A stretch of 39,902 bases of DNA from positions 1 to 39,902 of the forward strand of contig JAMLIQ010000020.1 of NCBI GenBank assembly GCA_023954095.1. Reading direction: 5' to 3'. Made by a program: the position numbers and the translations under genes. Position 1 is the stretch's first letter, and the number at the start of each line of letters is the position of its first letter. Shown one piece after another: positions 14,662-21,843 of the stretch. The notes under the pieces are model-generated. The model was not told the origin of the DNA. It saw nothing but the letters and a program-made list of their open reading frames with translations, and ran no database searches. Origin of the DNA: Burkholderiaceae bacterium. GTDB lineage: Bacteria; Pseudomonadota; Gammaproteobacteria; Burkholderiales; Burkholderiaceae_C.

Positions 14662-17600
14662 ATGACCGTATTACAGACTTTGCAACCCACCCGTTGGCAG
14701 TTCTGGATCGACCGGGGCGGCACTTTTACCGACATCGTGGGGCGGCGCCCCGATGGCCAGCTTGTCACACACAAGCTGCTGTCCGACAACCCCGAGCAGT
14801 ACCGCGACGCCGCCGTGGCGGGCATCCGCCATTTGCTGGGGCTGGCACCGGGCGCACCGGTCACGCCCGACCTGGTCGAGTGCGTGAAGATGGGTACCAC
14901 GGTCGCCACCAATGCCCTGCTCGAACGCAAGGGCGAGCCCACGTTGCTGGTGACCACGCAGGGTTTTCGCGATGCGCTGCGCATCGCCTACCAGAACCGT
15001 CCGCGCATTTTTGACCGCCACATCGTGCTGCCCGAGTTGCTCTACAGCCGCGTGATTGAGGCGCAGGAGCGTATCGGAGCGCATGGCGATGTGATCGAGT
15101 CCCTCGACGAGGAACACCTCAAGGAGCGTCTGTGGGCCGCGTTTGACGCGGGCTTGCGCAGTGTGGCCATTGTCTTCATGCATGGCTACCGCTACGTGCA
15201 GCACGAACAGGCGGCAGCCCGGCTGGCGCGCCAGGCGGGTTTCACGCAGATCAGTACCTCACACCAGACCAGCCCGATGATGAAGTTCGTGGGCCGGGGC
15301 GATACCACCGTGGTCGATGCCTATCTCTCGCCCATCCTGCGTCGCTATGTGGAGCAGGTGGCGGGCGAGATGCCGGGGGTCCAACTGTTCTTCATGCAGT
15401 CCTCGGGCGGCTTGACGGACGCGCAGGTGTTCCAGGGCAAGGACGCCATCCTCTCCGGCCCGGCCGGCGGCATCGTGGGCATGGCGCGCACCGCAGAGCT
15501 GGCAGGCCATGGGCGCGTGATCGGTTTTGACATGGGCGGCACCAGCACCGACGTGAGCCACTATGCGGGCACGTTCGAGCGCGAGTTCGAGACCCAGGTG
15601 GCTGGCGTGCGCATGCGCGCGCCCATGATGAGCATCCACACGGTGGCTGCGGGCGGCGGTTCGCTGCTGGGTTTCGATGGTGCACGTTTTCGCGTCGGGC
15701 CTGAGAGTGCCGGTGCCAACCCCGGCCCGGCCAGCTACCGGCGCGGCGGCCCGCTGGCTGTGACCGATGCCAACGTGATGGTGGGCAAGATCCAGCCGGC
15801 GCATTTTCCGCGCGTGTTTGGCCATGCGGCCAACGAGCCACTGGACGGCGATGTGGTGGCCCTGAAATTTGGTGCGCTGGCTGGGCAGACCGGTCGCAGG
15901 GCCGAGGACGTGGCCCATGGGTTCATCCAGATCGCTGTGCAGCAGATGGCCAATGCCATCAAGAAGATCTCGGTGGCACGCGGCTACGATGTCACGCGCT
16001 ACACCCTGCAGTGCTTTGGCGGTGCCGGTGGCCAGCACGCCTGCTTGGTGGCCGACGCGCTGGGCATGCAGCAGGTGCTGGTGCATCCGCTGGCGGGCGT
16101 GCTGTCAGCCTATGGCATGGGCTTGGCCGACCAGAACGTCATCCGCGAGCAGGCCGTGGAAAGCCCGCTCACCGAGGCCGCGCTGCCCGCCGTGCAGGCC
16201 GCGCTGGACGCACTGGCCGAAGCCGCCCGTGCCGATCTTGCGCGCCAGCAGGCCCCTGGCGGCGCGGTGGCGCTGCACCGGCGCGTGCATGTGCGCTACG
16301 AAGGCTCGGATGCCGCTTTGGTGGTGGACTGCCCGCACCACTTGGGCGCCGAGGCTGCGCAGGGAATGGCAGCCCTTGTCGGCGGGTTCGAGGCCGCCTA
16401 TCGCCAGCGCTATGCGTTCCTGATGCACGGCAAGGGCCTGGTGGTGGAGGCTGTGTCCGTCGAAGCCGTCGTGGCTGGCGATGCCCCTGCCGAACCGCGC
16501 CATACGCTGCAGCCGGAACGTGTGGTGCCGCGCCGCAGCACGGTGCGTGTGTATACCGATGGCGTGGATGGCCTGGCCTGCTGGCACGACGCTGCCCTGG
16601 TGGTGCGCGACGACATGCGCCCCGGCGATGTGCTGCCCGGCCCGGCCATCATCGCCGAGAAGAATGCCACCACGATCGTGGAACTGGGCTGGGAGGCCCG
16701 GTTGACCGCGCTGGACCACCTGCTGCTTGAACGCCGCGTGCCGCGCCCGGTGCGCCATGCGGCGGGCACCTTGGTCGATCCGGTGCTGCTGGAGGTGTTC
16801 AACAACCTGTTCATGAACATTGCCGAGCAGATGGGCCTGCAGCTGCAGAACACCGCCTATTCGGTCAATATCAAGGAGCGGCTCGACTTTTCGTGCGCGC
16901 TGTTCGATGCAGAGGGCCATCTCATCGCCAACGCGCCACATATGCCGGTGCACCTGGGAAGCATGGGCGAAAGCATCAAGACCGTGATTCTCAGCAATGC
17001 GGGCCGCATGCAGCCCGGCGATGTGTACGTGCTGAACGACCCCTACCACGGCGGCACGCACCTGCCCGACATCACCGTCATCACGCCGGTGTATGTGGAA
17101 GGCACGGCACAACCCACTTTCTATGTGGGCAGCCGGGGGCACCATGCCGATGTGGGCGGCACCACGCCGGGGTCGATGCCGCCGTTCTCTACGCGCATCG
17201 AGGAAGAGGGTGTGCAGATCCATAACTTCAAACTGGTCGATGCGGGGGTGCTGCGCGAGGCGGAAATGCTGGCGTTGCTGGGCTCGGGTGAATACCCCAG
17301 TCGCAACCCGCAGCAGAACCTGGCCGACCTGAAGGCCCAGATTGCCGCCAACGAAAAAGGCGTGCAGGAACTGCGCCGCATGGTGCAGCAGTTTGGCTTG
17401 GAGGTGGTGCGTGCCTACATGGGCCATGTGCAGGACAACGCCGAAGAGTCGGTGCGCCGCGCCATCACGCGCTTGGCGGCACGGCTGAAGGACGGGCGCT
17501 TTACGCTGCCGCTGGACAATGGCGCGCAGATCCAGGTGGCGGTGCGCATCAACGCGCAGCAGCGCAGCGCCGTGGTGGATTTCACGGGCACCTCGCCGCA

Positions 17601-18345
17601 GCAGCAGAACAACTTCAACGCACCCACGGCCGTGTGCATGGCCGCCGTGCTGTACGTTTTCCGCTGCCTGGTGGATGACGATATTCCGCTCAATGCGGGT
17701 TGCCTCAAGCCCATCGAGGTCATCATTCCGCCCGGCTCCATGCTCAACCCCGATCCACCGGCCTCGGTGGTGGCGGGCAATGTGGAAACCTCTACCTGCA
17801 TCACCAATGCTTTGTTCGGTGCCCTGGGCGTGATGGCGGGCAGCCAGCCCACCATGAATAACTTCACCTTTGGCAACGCCCAGTACCAGTATTACGAAAC
17901 CATCTCTGGCGGCAGCGGGGCCGGCGGGGAGTTCGATGACAGCGGGGCATTGGTGGGTGGATTCAACGGTACCAGCGTGGTGCAGACACACATGACCAAT
18001 TCGCGCCTGACCGACCCCGAGGTGCTGGAGTTCCGCTTCCCGGTGCGGCTCGAGAGCTATGCCATCCGCCAGGGTTCGGGCGGTGCGGGGCGCTGGCAGG
18101 GGGGCAACGGCGGGGTGCGGCGTGTACGTTTTCTGGAGCCGATGACGGCCAGCATTCTCTCGAATGGCCGCGTGCAGGGCGCTTTCGGCATGGCCGGCGG
18201 GCAGGCCGGGCTGCCGGGCATGAACCGCGTGGTGCGGGCGCAGGGCCGGGTGGAGAAGATCGACCACCTGGGCCAGGCCGATATGCAGCCGGGGGATGTT
18301 TTTGAAATCCACACGCCGGGGGGCGGCGGGTTTGGTGAGGCCTGA
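14662..18345 (+). CDS. 5-oxoprolinase/hydantoinase A-B fusion (ATP-dependent)
   Basis: 1227-residue cytoplasmic enzyme with both halves of the hydantoinase/oxoprolinase family in one chain. The N-terminal A half (about 1-700) shows an actin-like nucleotide fold: [55 protein letters not shown]. The B half (about 710-1225) shows [38 protein letters not shown] and [19 protein letters not shown]. The length and fusion match eukaryote-type 5-oxoprolinase, which uses ATP to open 5-oxo-L-proline to glutamate; many bacteria split it into hyuA and hyuB. The substrate could instead be a hydantoin. It lies with a TRAP transporter and a regulator, so uptake plus ring opening is likely. The start follows repeat copy C directly. 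Confidence 0.9.
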   Translation: MTVLQTLQPTRWQFWIDRGGTFTDIVGRRPDGQLVTHKLLSDNPEQYRDAAVAGIRHLLGLAPGAPVTPDLVECVKMGTTVATNALLERKGEPTLLVTTQGFRDALRIAYQNRPRIFDRHIVLPELLYSRVIEAQERIGAHGDVIESLDEEHLKERLWAAFDAGLRSVAIVFMHGYRYVQHEQAAARLARQAGFTQISTSHQTSPMMKFVGRGDTTVVDAYLSPILRRYVEQVAGEMPGVQLFFMQSSGGLTDAQVFQGKDAILSGPAGGIVGMARTAELAGHGRVIGFDMGGTSTDVSHYAGTFEREFETQVAGVRMRAPMMSIHTVAAGGGSLLGFDGARFRVGPESAGANPGPASYRRGGPLAVTDANVMVGKIQPAHFPRVFGHAANEPLDGDVVALKFGALAGQTGRRAEDVAHGFIQIAVQQMANAIKKISVARGYDVTRYTLQCFGGAGGQHACLVADALGMQQVLVHPLAGVLSAYGMGLADQNVIREQAVESPLTEAALPAVQAALDALAEAARADLARQQAPGGAVALHRRVHVRYEGSDAALVVDCPHHLGAEAAQGMAALVGGFEAAYRQRYAFLMHGKGLVVEAVSVEAVVAGDAPAEPRHTLQPERVVPRRSTVRVYTDGVDGLACWHDAALVVRDDMRPGDVLPGPAIIAEKNATTIVELGWEARLTALDHLLLERRVPRPVRHAAGTLVDPVLLEVFNNLFMNIAEQMGLQLQNTAYSVNIKERLDFSCALFDAEGHLIANAPHMPVHLGSMGESIKTVILSNAGRMQPGDVYVLNDPYHGGTHLPDITVITPVYVEGTAQPTFYVGSRGHHADVGGTTPGSMPPFSTRIEEEGVQIHNFKLVDAGVLREAEMLALLGSGEYPSRNPQQNLADLKAQIAANEKGVQELRRMVQQFGLEVVRAYMGHVQDNAEESVRRAITRLAARLKDGRFTLPLDNGAQIQVAVRINAQQRSAVVDFTGTSPQQQNNFNAPTAVCMAAVLYVFRCLVDDDIPLNAGCLKPIEVIIPPGSMLNPDPPASVVAGNVETSTCITNALFGALGVMAGSQPTMNNFTFGNAQYQYYETISGGSGAGGEFDDSGALVGGFNGTSVVQTHMTNSRLTDPEVLEFRFPVRLESYAIRQGSGGAGRWQGGNGGVRRVRFLEPMTASILSNGRVQGAFGMAGGQAGLPGMNRVVRAQGRVEKIDHLGQADMQPGDVFEIHTPGGGGFGEA

Positions 18346-18420
18346 TTTTTTAGGCGTGGCTATCAAGCCTTGTCCATTTCTGGGGTGATGGGCACGGGCT
18401 GTGCTCTTTGGGCTGAAGGC

Positions 18421-18461
18421 GGAGGCCGGGTCTCGCCCGCCGGGGGCACATCCCGGCCTCC
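18421..18461. terminator. Long inverted repeat between convergent genes
   Basis: GGAGGCCGGG (18421-18430) and CCCGGCCTCC (18452-18461) are perfect complements around a 21-nt loop that can fold further. It lies in the 277-bp gap between the convergent oxoprolinase and mrpG genes, which otherwise holds only repeat copy D. There is no T tract, so intrinsic termination is uncertain; a protective 3' hairpin is another reading. Short open frames in this gap have no recognisable protein features. Confidence 0.4.
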
Positions 18462-18573
18462 ACCCTTGGCGCAAGCACCACATCCAGCACCCACAGCGGG
18501 CCATCGCCTGCACTGTTCCGACGGCAGCGAAGGACGATGTATGTGCCAAGTGTCCGAGGGATGTAAAAAACAA

Positions 18574-18622
18574 GCCAAATATGCCTATAACGCTTACTGG
18601 ATAAGCGCAAGAAGCTATATTT
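18574..18622. repeat. Dispersed palindromic intergenic element, copy D
   Basis: Read on the minus strand, it starts at the base after the mrpG stop codon: AAATATAGCTTCTTGCGCTT, a five-base loop, then TAAGCG and ATAGGCATATTTGGC. The core CGCTTA with TAAGCG is perfect. It marks the 3' end of the Mrp operon and may act as a terminator or RNA end protector. Confidence 0.75.
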
Positions 18623-19006
18623 TCAGGAGTGATCTGCCGGAATATCCACAGGTGTGGAAACCGTCTGGCTCACGCTGGCCGGTACGTTCTGGCCCGCGCG
18701 GCGGGCGCGGAACAGCGCGGCGCGCATCAGGAAAATATTGGTGACCGGTACCGTGATGGCCACGAATACCGCGATCAGCAGGGGGTAGGCTGCAAAGCCA
18801 TGACCCTGCAGCGAAAAGAACAGTATGGTGGCATGCATGATGCTCCAGCACCCCATGGTGGCGATCATGGAGGGAGCGTGCACCCGCTCGTAGTAGTCCT
18901 TCAGGCGCAACAGGCCCAGCGATCCGACCAGTGCAATGGCCGCGCCTAGCAGGACCAGTGCTGCGATGGCGATTTCGGCCCACAGGGCCAGGGGCTGCTC
19001 CGTCAT
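18623..19006 (-). CDS. mrpG: Mrp/Pha cation-proton antiporter subunit G
   Basis: 127 residues from the ATG at 19006 (MTEQPLALWAEIAIA). Three hydrophobic helices and the family segment LGSLGLLRLKDYYERVHAPS followed by TMGCWSIMHATILFF are typical of MnhG/PhaG. It is the last gene of the operon, its start overlapping the mrpF stop by ATGA (19003-19006). The subunit is needed for assembly of the multi-protein Na+(K+)/H+ antiporter in the inner membrane. Readings starting at 19285 belong to another frame of mrpF. Confidence 0.93.
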   Translation of the reverse strand: MTEQPLALWAEIAIAALVLLGAAIALVGSLGLLRLKDYYERVHAPSMIATMGCWSIMHATILFFSLQGHGFAAYPLLIAVFVAITVPVTNIFLMRAALFRARRAGQNVPASVSQTVSTPVDIPADHS

Positions 19007-19281
19007 TCGATCACCTCCCCGCGCAGCAGGAACTTGGCCATGGCCGTCGAACCTACAAAGCCAAACAGCGCCACCAGCAGCGCCGCCTCGAAATAGTTGC
19101 TGCTGCCGTACAGAATGCCCAGCACCAGCATGAGCAGCATGCCGTTGAGGTACATGCAGTCCAGTGCCAGCACACGGTCTTGCGCGGTGGGCCCCTTGAG
19201 CAGGCGCACCAGTGTCAGCAGCATGGCCAGGGCCAGCATGGCCAGGGCCAGGGGCAATGCCCAGGCAAGGATGGGGTTCAT
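19003..19281 (-). CDS. mrpF: Mrp/Pha cation-proton antiporter subunit F
   Basis: 92-residue three-helix membrane protein. The family core is LLKGPTAQDRVLALDCMYLN, where the Asp is the conserved acidic residue, followed by ALLVALFGFVGSTAMAKFLL. Length fits MnhF/PhaF (about 90). The start overlaps the mrpE stop, and the stop overlaps the mrpG start, both by ATGA. Confidence 0.93.
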   Translation of the reverse strand: MNPILAWALPLALAMLALAMLLTLVRLLKGPTAQDRVLALDCMYLNGMLLMLVLGILYGSSNYFEAALLVALFGFVGSTAMAKFLLRGEVIE

Positions 19282-19766
19282 TCAAAAATCTCCATCAGAG
19301 GCCGCTCGTAATGCTGCTTGACGTGGTCCACGATGCTTTGCGGGTCGTCCACTTCCAGCACATGCAGTAACAGAACCGACCGGTCCAGCGATAGCTCAGC
19401 CCAGGAGGTGCCGGGCGTGATGCACACAATCATCGCCAGCACTGCCAGGGCATTGGGGTCGCGCACCTGCAACGGTATCCGCACAAAAACCGAGGGGTGG
19501 CGCCGCCGCGATGGAAACACCAGAATACGTGCGGCGCCCAGGTTGGACACCACCGTATCCACCACCACCCGCAGCCCCAGGCGCAGCACTGCGGTGGGTT
19601 TGCGGATGCGTACGGGCAGCGGGCGCAGTCCACGGGTGAGCAGGGGCACGGCCAGGGCCAGCACTGCGGCCAGGATCAGGTGGCCTGCGCTGAGTGAGCG
19701 GGTCAGCAGCAGCCACAACAAGAACAGGGCCGCCGACAGCAGCGGCGCGGGCAGCAGTCGCTTCAT
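19278..19766 (-). CDS. mrpE: Mrp/Pha cation-proton antiporter subunit E
   Basis: 162 residues from the ATG at 19766 (MKRLLPAPLLSAALFLLWLL). Two N-terminal hydrophobic helices are followed by a hydrophilic domain with SVFVRIPLQVRDPNALAVLA and the diagnostic ITPGTSWAELS, then LHVLEVDDPQ, all typical of MnhE/PhaE. The start overlaps the mrpD stop by ATGA (19763-19766). An upstream extension to 20207 is an out-of-context reading inside mrpD. Confidence 0.93.
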   Translation of the reverse strand: MKRLLPAPLLSAALFLLWLLLTRSLSAGHLILAAVLALAVPLLTRGLRPLPVRIRKPTAVLRLGLRVVVDTVVSNLGAARILVFPSRRRHPSVFVRIPLQVRDPNALAVLAMIVCITPGTSWAELSLDRSVLLLHVLEVDDPQSIVDHVKQHYERPLMEIFE

Positions 19767-21481
19767 GGGGCCTCCGGCCGTGCCATCGCCGGGGGGGCGC
19801 TGGTGGGGTTGGGAACGGGCCGGGCCGACAGCACCGCCTGCACATAGCTGGCAGGCGTATGCAGTGCCTGGGCCGTGCTGTCGGCGTAGTCCATGACCGT
19901 GCGGGCCTGCACCGTGAGGGCAATACAGGCGCCCAGCAACAGCGCGATGGGCGCGCCTTCCAGCACGCTCAGCACGGGCGCGGTGCGGTTGTGGCTGGTC
20001 CAGAAATGGCGGATGCCCGTGCGTGTGAGGGACAGGAGCGCCAGCAGGCCGCTGCCGATCATCAGGGCCAGCAGCGCCCAGCTCCAGAGGCTGGGTGGCG
20101 TGCCGGCCGAGGCGCCCAGGCCCAGGGGATTGAGCAGGGCGGTCAGCATGGCGAACTTGCCTACAAATCCCGACAGCGGTGGCAGGCCGGTGATGACCAG
20201 GGTGCACAGCAGGAACGAAAGGCCCAGTATGGCTGTGGCCGCCGGAATCACGCGGCCGACGAGCACCTGCTCGTTGTCGTCCAGGTTGTGTGTATCCGTG
20301 GGAACCAGCTCTGGGCTGAGGAAAGGCGCGTCGTCACCTTGCTCGTGCGGCGCCTGGTGGGCACCGTCGTTGCGCCAGCGGTCGATCAGGTCGGCCAGCA
20401 GGAACAAGGCACTGACTGCCAGGGTTGAGCTGGGCAGGTAGTACAGCAGCCCGGCCGTCAGCCGGGGTTGGCCAAAACCGGCGGCTGCCAGCAGCGTGCC
20501 CGAGGACACGATGGCGGCAAACCCCGCCAGGTGGGTCAGCCGCTGGGCACCCAGCATGCCGATGGCGCCAAACACCATGGTCACCATGCCGCCACCGACC
20601 AGCCACAGGCTACCGAACAGGGTTGACGCACCCGCCTCAAAGCCAAACAACAGCGTCCACAGGCGCAGCAGGGTGTAGACGCCTACCTTGGTCATCAGCG
20701 CAAACAGGGCGCCCACCGGTGCCGTGGCGGCGCTGTAGGCCGGAACGAGCCAGAAATTCAGGGGCCAGGCGGCCGCCTTGATGAGGAAGGCTGTGGCCAG
20801 AATGGCTGCGGCCGAATGCAGCAGCCCGCGGTCGGCCTCTGTCACCGTGGGGATACTGCGGGCCAGGTCGGCCATGTTCAGGGTGCCGGTAATGCCGTAC
20901 AGCATGGACACACCAATCAGGAACAGCGACGATGCCGCCAGGTTGATGGCGATGTAATGCAGCCCCGCCTTGACCCGCTGGCGGCCCGAGCCGTGCAGCA
21001 CAAGCCCGTAGGAAGCGGCCAGCATGATCTCGAAAAACACGAACAGGTTGAACAGGTCCGCCGTGAGAAAGGCGCCTGCCAGTCCCATGAGCTGGAACTG
21101 GAACAGTGGGTGGAAATGCACTCCGGCGCGGTGCCAGTGGGCGGTGGCAAAGAGAATCGACGCCAGCGCAACACCGCTGGTCAGCACCAGCATCATGGCG
21201 GACAGGCGGTCGAGCACCAGCACGATGCCAAACGGCGCAGGCCAGTTGCCCGGCAGGTACACCCCCAGGGGGGCCGGGTCCCCGCTGTGGTGCACCCACA
21301 CCAGCAGCAGCACGGCCACCCCCAGCCCGAGCAGGGTGGAGAACAGGTTGAACGCGATTTTCAGGCGCTGCTGGTCTTCGCGCAGCAACAGCATCAACGC
21401 CGCGGTGAGCAGGGGCAGCGCGATGGGCGCCAGCAGCAGGTGCGGCATGAAGAACGCCGCGAAGGCGTGGAACGCGGTCAT
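19763..21481 (-). CDS. mrpD: Mrp/Pha cation-proton antiporter subunit D (NuoM/N-like)
   Basis: 572-residue membrane subunit with about 14 hydrophobic helices, related to the proton-pumping NuoL/M/N subunits of complex I. Landmarks are FVFFEIMLAASYGLVLHGSG (proton-translocation Glu region), AFLIKAAAWPLNFWLVPAYS with the conserved Lys, and ALFALMTKVGVYTLLRLWTL. The C-terminal tail after the last helix is Pro/Ala-rich. The start overlaps the mrpC stop by ATGA. It is somewhat longer than the usual MrpD (about 500), mainly through a loop near residues 370-400 and the tail. Confidence 0.93.
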   Translation of the reverse strand: MTAFHAFAAFFMPHLLLAPIALPLLTAALMLLLREDQQRLKIAFNLFSTLLGLGVAVLLLVWVHHSGDPAPLGVYLPGNWPAPFGIVLVLDRLSAMMLVLTSGVALASILFATAHWHRAGVHFHPLFQFQLMGLAGAFLTADLFNLFVFFEIMLAASYGLVLHGSGRQRVKAGLHYIAINLAASSLFLIGVSMLYGITGTLNMADLARSIPTVTEADRGLLHSAAAILATAFLIKAAAWPLNFWLVPAYSAATAPVGALFALMTKVGVYTLLRLWTLLFGFEAGASTLFGSLWLVGGGMVTMVFGAIGMLGAQRLTHLAGFAAIVSSGTLLAAAGFGQPRLTAGLLYYLPSSTLAVSALFLLADLIDRWRNDGAHQAPHEQGDDAPFLSPELVPTDTHNLDDNEQVLVGRVIPAATAILGLSFLLCTLVITGLPPLSGFVGKFAMLTALLNPLGLGASAGTPPSLWSWALLALMIGSGLLALLSLTRTGIRHFWTSHNRTAPVLSVLEGAPIALLLGACIALTVQARTVMDYADSTAQALHTPASYVQAVLSARPVPNPTSAPPAMARPEAP

Positions 21482-21843
21482 GGCATCTCCCGCACGTCAT
21501 GCGAGGCGCTGCCATCCACATGGTCGGTGCCTGACATGCCGCGCGATGCGAGCAGCACCACGAGGAACAGGGCCGTCATGGCAAAGCCAATGACGATGGC
21601 TGTGAGCACCAGGGCCTGGGGCATGGGGTCGGCGTAGTGCAGCAGGTCTTGCGGCACACCGGGCTGCAGCACGGGCTCCTTGTCGATGGCCAGACCCAGG
21701 CGCCCCATGCTGAAGATGAACAGGTTGACCGCATACGACAGCAGGGACAGCCCCATGATGACCTGGAAGGTGCGTGGACGCAGCAGCAGCCACACGCCTG
21801 AGCCGGTCAGTACCCCAATGGCCAGGACGAGAACGATTTCCAT
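21478..21843 (-). CDS. mrpC: Mrp/Pha cation-proton antiporter subunit C (NuoK-like)
   Basis: 121 residues from the ATG at 21843 (MEIVLVLAIGVLTGSGVWLL). Three helices related to NuoK: GLSLLSYAVNLFIFSMG and PMPQALVLTAIVIGFAMTAL are the family's conserved second and third helices. The ATG shares one base with the TGA of mrpAB (TGATG, 21841-21845), and the stop overlaps mrpD by ATGA. The hydrophilic C-terminal 20 residues are unremarkable. Confidence 0.94.
   Translation of the reverse strand: MEIVLVLAIGVLTGSGVWLLLRPRTFQVIMGLSLLSYAVNLFIFSMGRLGLAIDKEPVLQPGVPQDLLHYADPMPQALVLTAIVIGFAMTALFLVVLLASRGMSGTDHVDGSASHDVREMP

Noticed and set aside
16105-18573. Long open frame (822 residues) on the minus strand
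   Set aside because: It is the antisense of the oxoprolinase B half. Its His/Arg/Gln-rich translation has no domain pattern, typical of a high-GC antisense artefact.
18401-18604. Small open frames in the oxoprolinase-mrpG gap
   Set aside because: Low-complexity translations, no ribosome binding site, and overlap with an inverted repeat and copy D.
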